Assembly (NCBI GenBank): GCA_036562625.1
Contig: DATCJV010000065.1
Location: forward strand, 1 to 10,315
DNA length: 10,315 nucleotides
Direction: 5' to 3'
From: DUOH01 sp036562625
GTDB lineage: Bacteria; Bacillota; UBA4882; UBA10575
Shown here: positions 1 through 7,149 of the stretch, one piece after another
Layout of the letters: each line of letters opens with the position of its first letter
How positions within the stretch are numbered: the stretch's first letter is position 1
The notes under the pieces: generated by a model
The model's input: the letters and a program-made list of their open reading frames with translations, nothing else
Databases searched by the model: none
Told to the model about the DNA's origin: nothing
Position numbers and translations under genes: made by a program

Positions 1-155
1 TCCGTGGTCTCCGCCTGCCAGCTGTTGACCTCATCCGGACGGACGGAAGGACTGATCGCCATGGCCAGCTCTTTACCGAGCGCGCTGCCGGCGTATTCGG
101 CCAAGCGTCGACGTACCTTGTCAAATTCTAATATACGTAAGACTTTTTCCTGCAA
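1..155 (-). CDS. mutS2: Endonuclease MutS2, N-terminal fragment (cut by window edge)
   Basis: Partial gene read leftward; the first 51 codons are present and the frame runs off base 1 without a stop. The translation begins (M)QEKVLRILEFDKVRRRLA and continues with AGSALGKELA and, near the edge, a WQAET motif. These match the conserved N-terminus of MutS2, the MutS-like ATPase/Smr endonuclease that acts on branched DNA and collided ribosomes and has been linked to suppression of homologous recombination. The ATPase core and Smr domain lie outside the window. The start is TTG at 155-153, preceded by a perfect AGGAGG (172-167) at 11 bases; no ATG gives a better fit. lonA lies upstream on the same strand, 257 bases away, too far for simple operon coupling. 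Identification rests on recalled family similarity of the N-terminal signature. Confidence 0.85.
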   Translation of the reverse strand, partial: MQEKVLRILEFDKVRRRLAEYAGSALGKELAMAISPSVRPDEVNSWQAETT

Positions 156-166
156 GATAAGATAAA

Positions 167-172
167 CCTCCT
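167..172 (-). promoter_or_regulatory. Ribosome binding site of mutS2
   Basis: Perfect AGGAGG on the minus strand, 11 bases before a TTG codon. It is the evidence for choosing the TTG at 155-153 as the start of mutS2. Confidence 0.8.
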
Positions 173-301
173 GTATAGTCACGCCAGACCGGGCGCAAAC
201 ACATGCGTGCGTAGGTGTGGGCAGTCGTATGGTTCGTTTCGTATGCGTTCGCGCCCTTTCAGTACACTGAATGGTTGCTGTCCATTTATGTAGCCCGGTT
301 A

Positions 302-360
302 CCCGGAGCCTGCGCGTCTTGCTCAAAGGAGCAAAAAAGGACGGACGCCAAGGTTCCGGG
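302..360. other. Long imperfect hairpin downstream of lonA
   Basis: On the plus strand CCCGGAGCC (302-310) pairs with GGTTCCGGG (352-360) with one G-U, and GCGTC (314-318) pairs with GACGC (344-348) across a 3x3 internal loop. The apical part holds a second stem GCTC-AAAG-GAGC (321-332) followed by AAAAAA (333-338). On the minus strand, the direction of lonA and mutS2, that A run becomes T6 inside the hairpin. Upstream of it GGAC at 363-360 could pair with GTCC at 347-344 or 343-340, a possible terminator competing with the larger fold. Neither flank of the large hairpin has a T run, so it is not an ordinary terminator itself. Confidence 0.5.
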
Positions 361-412
361 TCCACGGGATTAGTATAAAGCCGGTTCAGTCGGCCGGTTC
401 ACGGTCGTCGTT

Positions 413-2809
413 TCATCCGGCATTGATCACGGTTTCTTTTGTAGACAGAGCTTCCTTGAGCACCTCGTCCATCTCGTCAACCAAGACAAACTGGAGTTTC
501 CGCGCGATGTTCGCCGGGATCTCCTCCAGATCCTTCTTGTTTTCTTTGGGAAGAATCACCTTTTTGATCCCGCCTCTATGCGCAGCCAAGACCTTCTCCT
601 TCAGTCCACCAATGGGTAACACCCGCCCCCTGAGGGTGATCTCCCCGGTCATTGCGATATCGCTGCGTACCGGGATATTGGAAAGAGCGGAGACCACTGC
701 GGTAGCAATGGTAATGCCGGCGGAGGGACCGTCTTTGGGGATGGCGCCTTCCGGCACATGAATATGCAGGTCCGTTTCTTCATAAAAGTTCTCGGCGATC
801 CCGAACTGGGCGGCGCGCGAACGGATATAACTGACCGCGGCTTGAGCGGATTCGCGCATTACCTCGCCTAACTTTCCGGTGAGTAAGAGTTGTCCTTTGC
901 CTTTCACCGCTGAAACTTCGATATTCAGCAGATCTCCTCCTACTTCCGTCCAGGCCAGGCCGGTCACTACCCCCACCCGTTCCTCCTCTTCAATTACACC
1001 GTATCTGTACTTGGGAACACCCAAGAATTTTACCAGGTTTTGTTTGCCGATCCGGACCGGAGTGGCGTGGCCTTCCACGATCTGCCGGACAGACTTCCTT
1101 GTGATCGTGGCCAATTCCCGCTCCAGGTTACGTACGCCGGATTCTCTGGTATAAGAGCGGATTACTTCCCGCAAGGCTGTTTCTGCCAACAGCAAGTCTT
1201 CCTCGCCCAAACCGTGCTGTTTGATCTGTTTCGGCAAGAGGTGCCGCTGAGCGATCTTCATCTTCTCCTCTTCCGTATAACCCGATAATTGAATAATCTC
1301 CATTCTGTCCAATAACGGACGGGGAATATTATGGAAGGTATTGGCGGTAGTAATGAAGAGCACTTTGGAAAGGTCAAAGGTTATTTCCAGATAGTGATCG
1401 CCGAACGCGGAGTTCTGCTCCGGGTCCAACACCTCAAGCAAGGCTGAGGACGGGTCCCCGCGAAAGTCCATACTCATCTTGTCGATCTCATCCAACAAGA
1501 CCACCGGATTCTTGGAACCGGCCTGCCGGATGCTTTGAATGATCTTCCCGGGCATAGCCCCGACATAGGTGCGCCTGTGGCCGCGAATCTCAGCCTCATC
1601 CCGCACTCCGCCCAAGGAGAAACGGACAAATTTCCTATTCATCGCACGGGCAATCGAACGGGCCAGTGAGGTTTTGCCCACTCCCGGCGGGCCGATCAGG
1701 CATAAAATCGGGCCCTTCAGTTCCTTGGTTAATTTGCAGACCGCCAAGTATTCCAGGATTCTTTCTTTTACTTTTTCCAAACCGTAGTGGTCCTCATTGA
1801 GAATCCGCTCCGCTTCTTTCAGATCCAAGTGATCCTCGGTGAAAGTATTCCAAGGCAAGGCCAGAAGCCAGTCCAGGTAGTTCCGGACCACTACCGCTTC
1901 CGCCACCATCGGAGGCATCTTGGCCAACCGCTCCACCTCATGCAGAGCCTTCTTTTCCACCTCAGCCGGAAGTTTTAATTTTTCTATCTTTTCCCGCAGC
2001 TCTTCTACTTCGGCGGCCCGGTCATCCTTCTCTCCCAGTTCCTTTTGGATGGCCTTCATCTGCTCACGAAGATAATACTCCTTTTGCGTCTTTTCCATCT
2101 GTTTTCTGACGCGCAGGTGAATCTTGCGTTCCATCTCCAGGATTTCAATTTCATTGATGAGGATAGCGCATAACTTCTCCAAACGCTCTTTCGGAGAGAC
2201 CGCTTCCAGAATCTTCTGTTTGTCTTCGACCTTTAAATATAAATGGGAAGCGATAATATCCGCCAGTCTCCCGGGATCATCAATATTGGAGACCGAGGCC
2301 AACACCTCCGGGGGTATCTTCTTATTCTTCTTAATGAACTGGTCAAAATGGAAAAAAGTGGTACGCATCAAAGCCTCAAGCTCCATGCTTTCCTCGACAG
2401 ACTCCTCTACTTTATGCACGCGTACCCGGAAATGAGGATCATCCTGCGTATACTCTTCAATCCGTACCCGGTACAGGCCTTCCACCAGTACCCGCATAGT
2501 ACCGTCCGGCATCTTTAATAACTGCTTTACCTCGGCCATTGTTCCCATGGAATAGATATCCTGAGGCTCCGGTTCGTTGACTTTTGCCTGTTGTTGCGCA
2601 GCCAAAACGATCATTCTATTATTGACCATCGCCTCTTCCATGGCGCTGACCGACCGTTCCCTGCCGACGTCCAAAGGGATCACCATATAGGGAAAGACGA
2701 TTACTCCTCGTAAAGGCAAGAGAGGAAATTCCGCCGTTCCGGCAGTTGTTGTTTCGGTGGACTTTTTTTGATCTGTACTTTCTTCAGGTATATTTTCTTT
2801 AGGCACCAT
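413..2809 (-). CDS. lon: ATP-dependent Lon protease (LonA)
   Basis: Cytosolic AAA+ serine protease that degrades misfolded and selected regulatory proteins. The 798-residue length is normal for LonA. Residues ~27-230 form the N-terminal substrate-binding domain (FPLLPLRGVIVFP at its start), followed by a helical/coiled-coil linker (~230-310). The AAA+ module has Walker A GPPGVGKT (373-380) and Walker B VVLLDEID (436-443). The C-terminal protease domain carries the catalytic serine in KDGPSAG (Ser696) and the catalytic lysine in GGLKEK (Lys737), so all key residues are intact. A longer frame begins at 2833, but ATG at 2809 has GGAGGTGA (2822-2815) just upstream and is the better start. The preceding short N-terminal stretch (residues ~4-25) is polar and low complexity. 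It is divergent from the UPF0182 gene, and mutS2 follows downstream. No CIRCE element and no convincing CtsR site is seen upstream. Confidence 0.97.
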   Translation of the reverse strand: MVPKENIPEESTDQKKSTETTTAGTAEFPLLPLRGVIVFPYMVIPLDVGRERSVSAMEEAMVNNRMIVLAAQQQAKVNEPEPQDIYSMGTMAEVKQLLKMPDGTMRVLVEGLYRVRIEEYTQDDPHFRVRVHKVEESVEESMELEALMRTTFFHFDQFIKKNKKIPPEVLASVSNIDDPGRLADIIASHLYLKVEDKQKILEAVSPKERLEKLCAILINEIEILEMERKIHLRVRKQMEKTQKEYYLREQMKAIQKELGEKDDRAAEVEELREKIEKLKLPAEVEKKALHEVERLAKMPPMVAEAVVVRNYLDWLLALPWNTFTEDHLDLKEAERILNEDHYGLEKVKERILEYLAVCKLTKELKGPILCLIGPPGVGKTSLARSIARAMNRKFVRFSLGGVRDEAEIRGHRRTYVGAMPGKIIQSIRQAGSKNPVVLLDEIDKMSMDFRGDPSSALLEVLDPEQNSAFGDHYLEITFDLSKVLFITTANTFHNIPRPLLDRMEIIQLSGYTEEEKMKIAQRHLLPKQIKQHGLGEEDLLLAETALREVIRSYTRESGVRNLERELATITRKSVRQIVEGHATPVRIGKQNLVKFLGVPKYRYGVIEEEERVGVVTGLAWTEVGGDLLNIEVSAVKGKGQLLLTGKLGEVMRESAQAAVSYIRSRAAQFGIAENFYEETDLHIHVPEGAIPKDGPSAGITIATAVVSALSNIPVRSDIAMTGEITLRGRVLPIGGLKEKVLAAHRGGIKKVILPKENKKDLEEIPANIARKLQFVLVDEMDEVLKEALSTKETVINAG

Positions 2810-2812
2810 TGG

Positions 2813-2822
2813 CCTCACCTCC
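2813..2822 (-). promoter_or_regulatory. Ribosome binding site deciding the lon start
   Basis: Minus-strand GGAGGTGAGG ends 3 bases before ATG 2809. The alternative upstream ATGs (2833 and 2830) have no such site and would place this sequence inside the coding region. Confidence 0.8.
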
Positions 2823-3009
2823 AAAATCATCACCAGTTACCTGCGGAAATTAGCAATTCTCCGGCCACGGCAGGTTTCTTCCGCCCAAAAACCACTTCTT
2901 CCATATCGTCATACTATTCTGTAAAGCACGGCCTATTCCTTCCGTTACAATCTGGAGCGTGCGGAGAGTCATGGCGCCGTATGGAATATTAACTAATTTG
3001 ACAATAAAC

Positions 3010-3081
3010 TAGTAAATCCTTTCGGACAGGGGAAACCCGTGCTTCGTGCAGGATAATCCGGATTCGGCACGAAATTTACTA
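3010..3081 (+). ncRNA. Candidate three-way-junction leader RNA of the UPF0182 gene
   Basis: Outer stem of 8 bp, TAGTAAAT (3010-3017) with ATTTACTA (3074-3081). Inside it are GGG-GAAA-CCC (3029-3038), a GNRA-type tetraloop hairpin, and TTCGTGC (3043-3049) with GCACGAA (3067-3073). The latter closes a 17-base loop that contains the palindrome AATCCGGATT (3055-3064). The outer and third stems stack directly at 3073/3074. The element ends 58 bases before the start codon. It does not match a riboswitch class I recognise, and it could equally be an interspersed palindromic repeat or fold on the lon-leader strand. The pairing is seen; an RNA role is inferred. Confidence 0.35.
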
Positions 3082-3139
3082 ATGTTCCGGCGTTAGTTCA
3101 CGACAGACCAACAATTAGATGAACGGGAGTGATTAAACT

Positions 3140-5824
3140 TTGACCCGCAAACTCATTATCCTGGTTTCCTTAATTTTACTGGCTTTTTTATTCCTAATGG
3201 ATTACTCGACAGATAGATTTTTAGACTGGTTGTGGTTTAACAGTCTGGATTTGACAGAGCTCTTCTGGACCCCTTTGCTCACCGGGTTCTTCACTAAGCT
3301 AATCTTGGGTTTAATCTTCTTCCTCTTTCTCTTCTCCAATCTGAAGAGCACCGGAAGAGCCTTTATGGAATTAAACTCCGATTTGAATATGTCCGGTCAG
3401 CGGCACCGGTTCATCTCGATCCTGTTATCCTTGGCCCTCACCATCTTCTTATTGTCCGGTGTCTCATATGACTGGACCATGATCCAGCAGGCCATCCATA
3501 AGACTCCGGTGGGAGCCACAGACCCCGTTTTTGGCCTGGATTTAAGCTTTTACCTTTTTATCTATCCACTTCTGCACAAGTTGTACCTGTTAATTACATC
3601 TTTAATTGTCCTATGCCTTTTCACCGTAGCGGTCTCTTATCTACTGGCGCGCGCCTATTGGTACCAGGAGAATCGCTTTCAACTCTGGCCCAGGGCACGG
3701 ATTCATCTGACCATGCTGGGCGTTTGTTTTTTAGTGACCAAGGCCGGAGGGTATTGGCTGAACCGCTTTACTCTGCTTTTTACGGAGAATTCTTTAATTA
3801 CCGGAGTGGACTTCACCGCCCACCACGTCCGCATCTTCAGTTTTAATCTGTTGATCGGCATCGCTTTATCGGCTGCGGCCTTACTGGTCTGGTCGGTCTT
3901 TAACAAGCGGCACGTGAAACTGTTGATCGCCGCCGGCGGCCTCTGGCTGACCGTCTCCTTCCTGGCCGGAGCCGTTCCCCGGTTGGTGGAGAATTTTTAC
4001 GTCAAACCAAACCAGTACCTTGTGGAAGAAAGATACATCGCCAATCATCTCAAGATGACCCGGTTCGGTTATGGTTTGGACCGGATCAAGGAAAGAACCT
4101 TTACTCCACAAACCAGGGGCGTTCCGGCGGAAATCACCCCCGATCATCCAAGCCTGGTCAACCTCAGGATCTGGGACTACCGTCCGCTCCTGCCTGTCTA
4201 TAACCAACTGCAAACCATCAGACCATACTATACCTTCCATGATATTGACATTGACCGGTACGAGACGGCGAACGGCCCGCGCCAAGTAATGCTGGCCGTC
4301 AGAGAGATCGACCCCGCCGGGCTGCCCCCGGGCGCCAATAACTGGTTGAACCTGCATCTTACCTATACTCACGGCTATGGCCTGGTTATGAATACAGTGA
4401 ATGAAATCACCCCGGAGGGGCAACCCCGTTTCATCGTAAAAGACCTGCCGCCCAAGGTTGATCCGGCTTTTCCGGAGGCGGCCCTGACCCGTCCGGAGAT
4501 TTATTTTGGTGAGGTAAACCAAGATTACCTGGTGGTAAAGACCAAACAAGCAGAGTTTGACTACCCCCTGGGCGACGGGAACAAAACCAGCACCTATCAG
4601 GGAAAAGATGGGATCCCCTTGCGCCGTCTAAGCATCCGGACGTTCCTGGCCTTGAAGCTCCGGGACAGGAATCTACTCCTTTCCGGGTATATCAGTAAAG
4701 ACAGCCGTCTCCTGCTCTATCGGCGGATCCAGGACCGGGTGAAGAAACTCGCGCCCTTCCTCGGCTATGATGATGATCCTTATCCGGTGGTGGTCGACGG
4801 TCGGGTGTATTGGCTGCTCGACGCTTATACTTCATCATCTTACCTGCCCTATGCGAAAAAGCATAAACAGGGTTTTAACTACATCCGCAATTCCATAAAG
4901 GTCGTGATTGACGCCTATCATGGCACAGTCGACTTTTACTTGGTCGATCAGGAGGACGCCATCGCTCGAACCTGGCAAAAGATCTATCCCCGTCTGATCA
5001 AAGACTTTGACAAGATGCCGGCTTCCCTCAAAAAACACATTCGCTATTCGGAGAGGCTGTTCACGATCCAACGGGACATGCTCCTCACCTATCACCTCAC
5101 CGACCCGCAGGCCTTCTATAAAAAGGAAGATTACTGGGCGGTTCCGACTCAGATCTATGCCGATCAGGAAGAACTACTGGAGCCCTATTATATCACAGTG
5201 AATCTGCCTGGAGAAGAGAAGAGCGAATTTGTTTTAATGCAACCCTTTACCCCGCGCGGGAAGAGAAATATGGTCTCTTGGCTGGCTGCCAGGTGCGACG
5301 GAGAGCATTACGGCGAGTTGATCCTGTATAATCTGCCAAAAGATACGAACATCTACGGTCCCATGCAAATAGAGGCCAGGATCGGCCAACACCCGGAGAT
5401 TACCCAGTTGATCGCCTGGTGGAATCAGAATCAATCCCGCTTAATCCGAGGCAATCTAATCACCATTCCCTTAGGCAACGCCTTCTTATACGCCGAGCCC
5501 TTCTATATCGTTTCGGAGCAGGGACAAATCCCGGAAGTGAAAAAGATCATCCTGGCCTACGGAGAAAGGATTGTCATGGGCGATACTTTAGCGGAAGCCT
5601 TGGCTGCCTTGAAAGCAGGCGCAGAAGGCGCAAAAGAACCGCCCGCGCAAAAAGGACAGCCCGCGATAGATGAAGATGCTCCGGAACCGGGTTCTGCAGA
5701 AGAAAAAGTCAAGCCGGCCTTAAGTGCGGAAGACAAGGAGATCATCGCTGAAATTGAAGAGAAGATCCGAAGACAAGAAGCGGAGTTGCAGGAGATCAGG
5801 GAGTTATTGAAGAAGTTGAAATAA
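3140..5824 (+). CDS. UPF0182 family large membrane protein (COG1615)
   Basis: 894-residue membrane protein of unknown function. About seven hydrophobic segments lie in the first third (roughly residues 4-20, 46-66, 91-109, 136-169, 188-204, 232-254, 258-279). They are followed by a large, mainly polar domain expected outside the membrane. Family hallmarks are DPVFGLDLSFYLF (~128-140), DAYHGTVDFYLVD (~590-602), LPGEEKSEFVLMQPFTPRGK (~688-707) and GNLITIPLGNAFLYAEPFY (~770-788). The C-terminus has an acidic/proline-rich linker (~830-860) and then a charged coiled-coil-like helix (~862-894). The start is TTG at 3140 with GGGAGTGA (3125-3132) upstream; no early ATG competes. The gene appears single, divergent from lon, and ends 50 bases before a strong bidirectional terminator. 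No enzymatic motif is visible and I assign no function. Confidence 0.93.
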   Translation: MTRKLIILVSLILLAFLFLMDYSTDRFLDWLWFNSLDLTELFWTPLLTGFFTKLILGLIFFLFLFSNLKSTGRAFMELNSDLNMSGQRHRFISILLSLALTIFLLSGVSYDWTMIQQAIHKTPVGATDPVFGLDLSFYLFIYPLLHKLYLLITSLIVLCLFTVAVSYLLARAYWYQENRFQLWPRARIHLTMLGVCFLVTKAGGYWLNRFTLLFTENSLITGVDFTAHHVRIFSFNLLIGIALSAAALLVWSVFNKRHVKLLIAAGGLWLTVSFLAGAVPRLVENFYVKPNQYLVEERYIANHLKMTRFGYGLDRIKERTFTPQTRGVPAEITPDHPSLVNLRIWDYRPLLPVYNQLQTIRPYYTFHDIDIDRYETANGPRQVMLAVREIDPAGLPPGANNWLNLHLTYTHGYGLVMNTVNEITPEGQPRFIVKDLPPKVDPAFPEAALTRPEIYFGEVNQDYLVVKTKQAEFDYPLGDGNKTSTYQGKDGIPLRRLSIRTFLALKLRDRNLLLSGYISKDSRLLLYRRIQDRVKKLAPFLGYDDDPYPVVVDGRVYWLLDAYTSSSYLPYAKKHKQGFNYIRNSIKVVIDAYHGTVDFYLVDQEDAIARTWQKIYPRLIKDFDKMPASLKKHIRYSERLFTIQRDMLLTYHLTDPQAFYKKEDYWAVPTQIYADQEELLEPYYITVNLPGEEKSEFVLMQPFTPRGKRNMVSWLAARCDGEHYGELILYNLPKDTNIYGPMQIEARIGQHPEITQLIAWWNQNQSRLIRGNLITIPLGNAFLYAEPFYIVSEQGQIPEVKKIILAYGERIVMGDTLAEALAALKAGAEGAKEPPAQKGQPAIDEDAPEPGSAEEKVKPALSAEDKEIIAEIEEKIRRQEAELQEIRELLKKLK

Positions 5825-5874
5825 ATAAAGCGCGTACGGATGAAGTCCGCACCCGGTAAAGCGTGGCATAAAAC

Positions 5875-5900
5875 AATACCCACCTGCAAAGGTGGGTATT
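5875..5900. terminator. Bidirectional intrinsic terminator
   Basis: Perfect 11-bp inverted repeat AATACCCACCT / AGGTGGGTATT around a GCAA loop, between two convergent genes. On the plus strand it is followed by a T-rich stretch (TATTATTCCTTCTT includes the last bases of the stem). On the minus strand it is followed by GTTTTATG. The stem overlaps the TAA stop (5901-5899) of the TVP38 gene, so the two transcription units share one compact terminator. Confidence 0.9.
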
Positions 5901-6633
5901 ATTCCTTCTTGACCTCGAGGTCGATCCCGAGTTTCCTCAAGAGCCAGGCTTCAAGCAGTCTTCTATATTTGAAGATGAAATAGATGCAAACCAAAGACAA
6001 AACACAGATTAATGCCCATTGCCATATCGACAGGTGAAAAACTCCCGCTCCGGCCAAGGTGGCTACAACAATCCCGGGCAGTCGGCCAAAGACTACTAAA
6101 AGGAGGAAGAGATATAAGGATAAGCTAGAAAGCCCGGCCAGAAAACACAGGGCGTCATCAGGGAAGAACGGCAGCAGAAAGAGTAAGAAAAGGGACAGGA
6201 CAAATCTGCCAGAGAATATTGTATTATATTTTTCATAGAGATCGGACCCGATTACTTTTAAAACTAAGGGCTTTCCGAATTTACGGGCCAGACAAAAGGC
6301 CAGCAGCGAACCGCTGATCTGACCGGCGGCGCTCAAGAGAAAACCCTTTACCACCCCAAAGAGCGCCCCGCCTGCGAAGGCCACGATATTCCCAGGCAGC
6401 GGCGCAATGATGATCTGAAGAAGCTGTGCCAAAAGAAAGACCATAGGCGCCCAGCCCCCAAAACCCAAGGTAAACTCCTGAAACGAATCGATTGAAGAAT
6501 AGATCTGAACAATCTTCCTATAAGAACCGGTGAGCTTCTCCGGTAAATCCGGGAGGAAAAGATGAATAAGGACTGCCAATAAGAATGGGACAGCAATTGC
6601 CATCAGGATCCTTCTTCTCCAAGGGCTCCCCAT
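5899..6633 (-). CDS. TVP38/TMEM64 (VTT/DedA-superfamily) membrane protein
   Basis: 244-residue integral membrane protein of the SNARE-associated/VTT family. Relatives in the DedA superfamily are linked to lipid scrambling, membrane homeostasis and envelope stress; the role of this TVP38-type member is unknown. Visible features are an N-terminal helix (~9-28), the re-entrant-loop motif region LPGNIVAFAGGALFG (79-93), a conserved stretch ending in ARKFG (116-120), a second loop LPFFPDDALCFLAG (154-167), RLPG (184-187), and a last membrane helix (~203-222) before a basic tail. The ATG at 6633 has AGAGG about 10 bases upstream (TTTATCGGGA between); a second ATG at 6603 is possible but lacks a clear site. 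It starts 18 bases after the SLOG gene's stop, so it is probably translated from the same mRNA. Its stop overlaps the terminator hairpin. Confidence 0.9.
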   Translation of the reverse strand: MGSPWRRRILMAIAVPFLLAVLIHLFLPDLPEKLTGSYRKIVQIYSSIDSFQEFTLGFGGWAPMVFLLAQLLQIIIAPLPGNIVAFAGGALFGVVKGFLLSAAGQISGSLLAFCLARKFGKPLVLKVIGSDLYEKYNTIFSGRFVLSLFLLFLLPFFPDDALCFLAGLSSLSLYLFLLLVVFGRLPGIVVATLAGAGVFHLSIWQWALICVLSLVCIYFIFKYRRLLEAWLLRKLGIDLEVKKE

Positions 6634-6651
6634 TCCCGATAAACCTCTTTT

Positions 6652-7149
6652 CTATTCAGCCCCAAAACCGAATATGTTCTTAATCTCCTCGATGACATCC
6701 TTCGGTTCAGTTACTGGAATCAACATCTTGGCTTGTTGATGTTCTATAAAAATATCACCGATGGGGAAATTCAAGAGGATCACGATTTTCCCGTTCTTCA
6801 AGGCTAAAGCGATTTCGGAGATGGTTCCCGCCCGGCCGGGTAGAGCCACCACCACATCGCTGGACATCACATTCAGGAAATTACGGCCGTCTCCCATCCC
6901 GGTAATGATAGGAATATCAATATAAGAAGAGGCCAATTCAGTATTGCGATCCGGCAGGATCCCAACGGTAATCCCACCATGCTCTTTAGCGCCCCGCGCC
7001 GAAGCTTCCATCACTCCAACCTGCCGTCCACCGTTCAAAAGGACCCATCCTTCTTTGGCGATCAGCTTCCCCAATTCATAGGCTAATTCACATACTTCTT
7101 TCGAAGCTCCTTCGCCGCCACCCATGACGCCAACGATGAACTTTTTCAT
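6652..7149 (-). CDS. TIGR00725-type SLOG/LOG-fold protein
   Basis: 165-residue cytosolic Rossmann-like protein of the SLOG superfamily, which includes nucleotide-binding proteins and LOG cytokinin-activating phosphoribohydrolases. The order of motifs fits the TIGR00725 subgroup: an N-terminal strand and glycine turn (VGVMGGGEG, 6-14), NGGRQVGVMEASARGAK (39-55), VGILPD (62-67), and PGRAGTISEIALAL (104-117). The classical LOG phosphate-binding signature is PGGxGTxxE; here the second glycine is arginine, so LOG-type activity should not be assumed. The start ATG has an ideal AAGGAGG 7 bases upstream. It is the first gene of an operon with the TVP38 gene. Its upstream region contains an array of 16-bp repeats that could be operators. 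Confidence 0.88.
   Translation of the reverse strand: MKKFIVGVMGGGEGASKEVCELAYELGKLIAKEGWVLLNGGRQVGVMEASARGAKEHGGITVGILPDRNTELASSYIDIPIITGMGDGRNFLNVMSSDVVVALPGRAGTISEIALALKNGKIVILLNFPIGDIFIEHQQAKMLIPVTEPKDVIEEIKNIFGFGAE

Larger units (their letters stand above)
156..412 (-). other. Structured lonA-mutS2 intergenic region
   Basis: The 257 bases between the lonA stop and the mutS2 start hold no credible reading frame but several inverted and direct repeats. Arms 302-310/352-360 and 314-318/344-348 make a long imperfect hairpin with a small inner stem at 321-332. Arms 191-200/247-256 make a 10-bp stem, complete on the minus-strand RNA with one G-U pair. TTCAGT-AC-ACTGAA lies at 258-271, and a 9-base direct repeat GCCGGTTCA occurs at 380-388 and 393-401. 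On the minus strand a weak lonA terminator could form at about 395-377 (GGCCG/CGGCT, short T run). No clear -35/-10 pair for mutS2 was recognised. The structures are read directly; their function is inference. Confidence 0.6.
2810..3139. other. Divergent intergenic region lon / UPF0182 gene
   Basis: About 330 bases with no credible gene. On the lon side, 2840-2884 offers two mutually exclusive hairpins: GCGGAA (2843-2848) with TTCCGC (2879-2884), or CCTGC (2840-2844) with GCAGG (2870-2874). On the UPF0182 side, 3010-3081 can form a three-way junction. A TTGACA occurs at 2998-3003, but no matching -10 lies at the expected distance. A weak hairpin GTTCA/TGAAC (3096-3100/3120-3124) sits just before the UPF0182 ribosome binding site. 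Promoters for both genes must lie here, but I cannot place them with confidence. Confidence 0.6.

Noticed and set aside
156..412. A tRNA or a known small RNA (SRP RNA, 6S) in the structured spacer
   Set aside because: There is no T-arm GGTTC-A pattern with a cloverleaf, no SRP GGAAGCAGC-type loop, and the stem layout does not fit 6S RNA.
2988..3004. Possible CtsR operator (TGTCAAA-TTA-GTTAATA on the minus strand) upstream of lon
   Set aside because: The first heptad is good but the second matches only 4 of 7 positions of the consensus, so it does not meet the tandem-heptad requirement.
2998..3026. TTGACA as a -35 box for the UPF0182 gene
   Set aside because: The bases 16-18 nt downstream (TTTCGG/TTCGGA) do not resemble a -10 box.
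3881..4549. A 222-codon open frame on the minus strand inside the UPF0182 gene
   Set aside because: It is fully antisense to a clearly conserved coding region, has no ribosome binding site, and its translation matches no family I know. It is a frame shadow.
5557..5889. A 110-codon minus-strand frame at the 3' end of the UPF0182 gene
   Set aside because: Antisense to real coding sequence and running through the bidirectional terminator; its hydrophobic, serine-rich translation reflects the complementary strand of lysine/glutamate codons.
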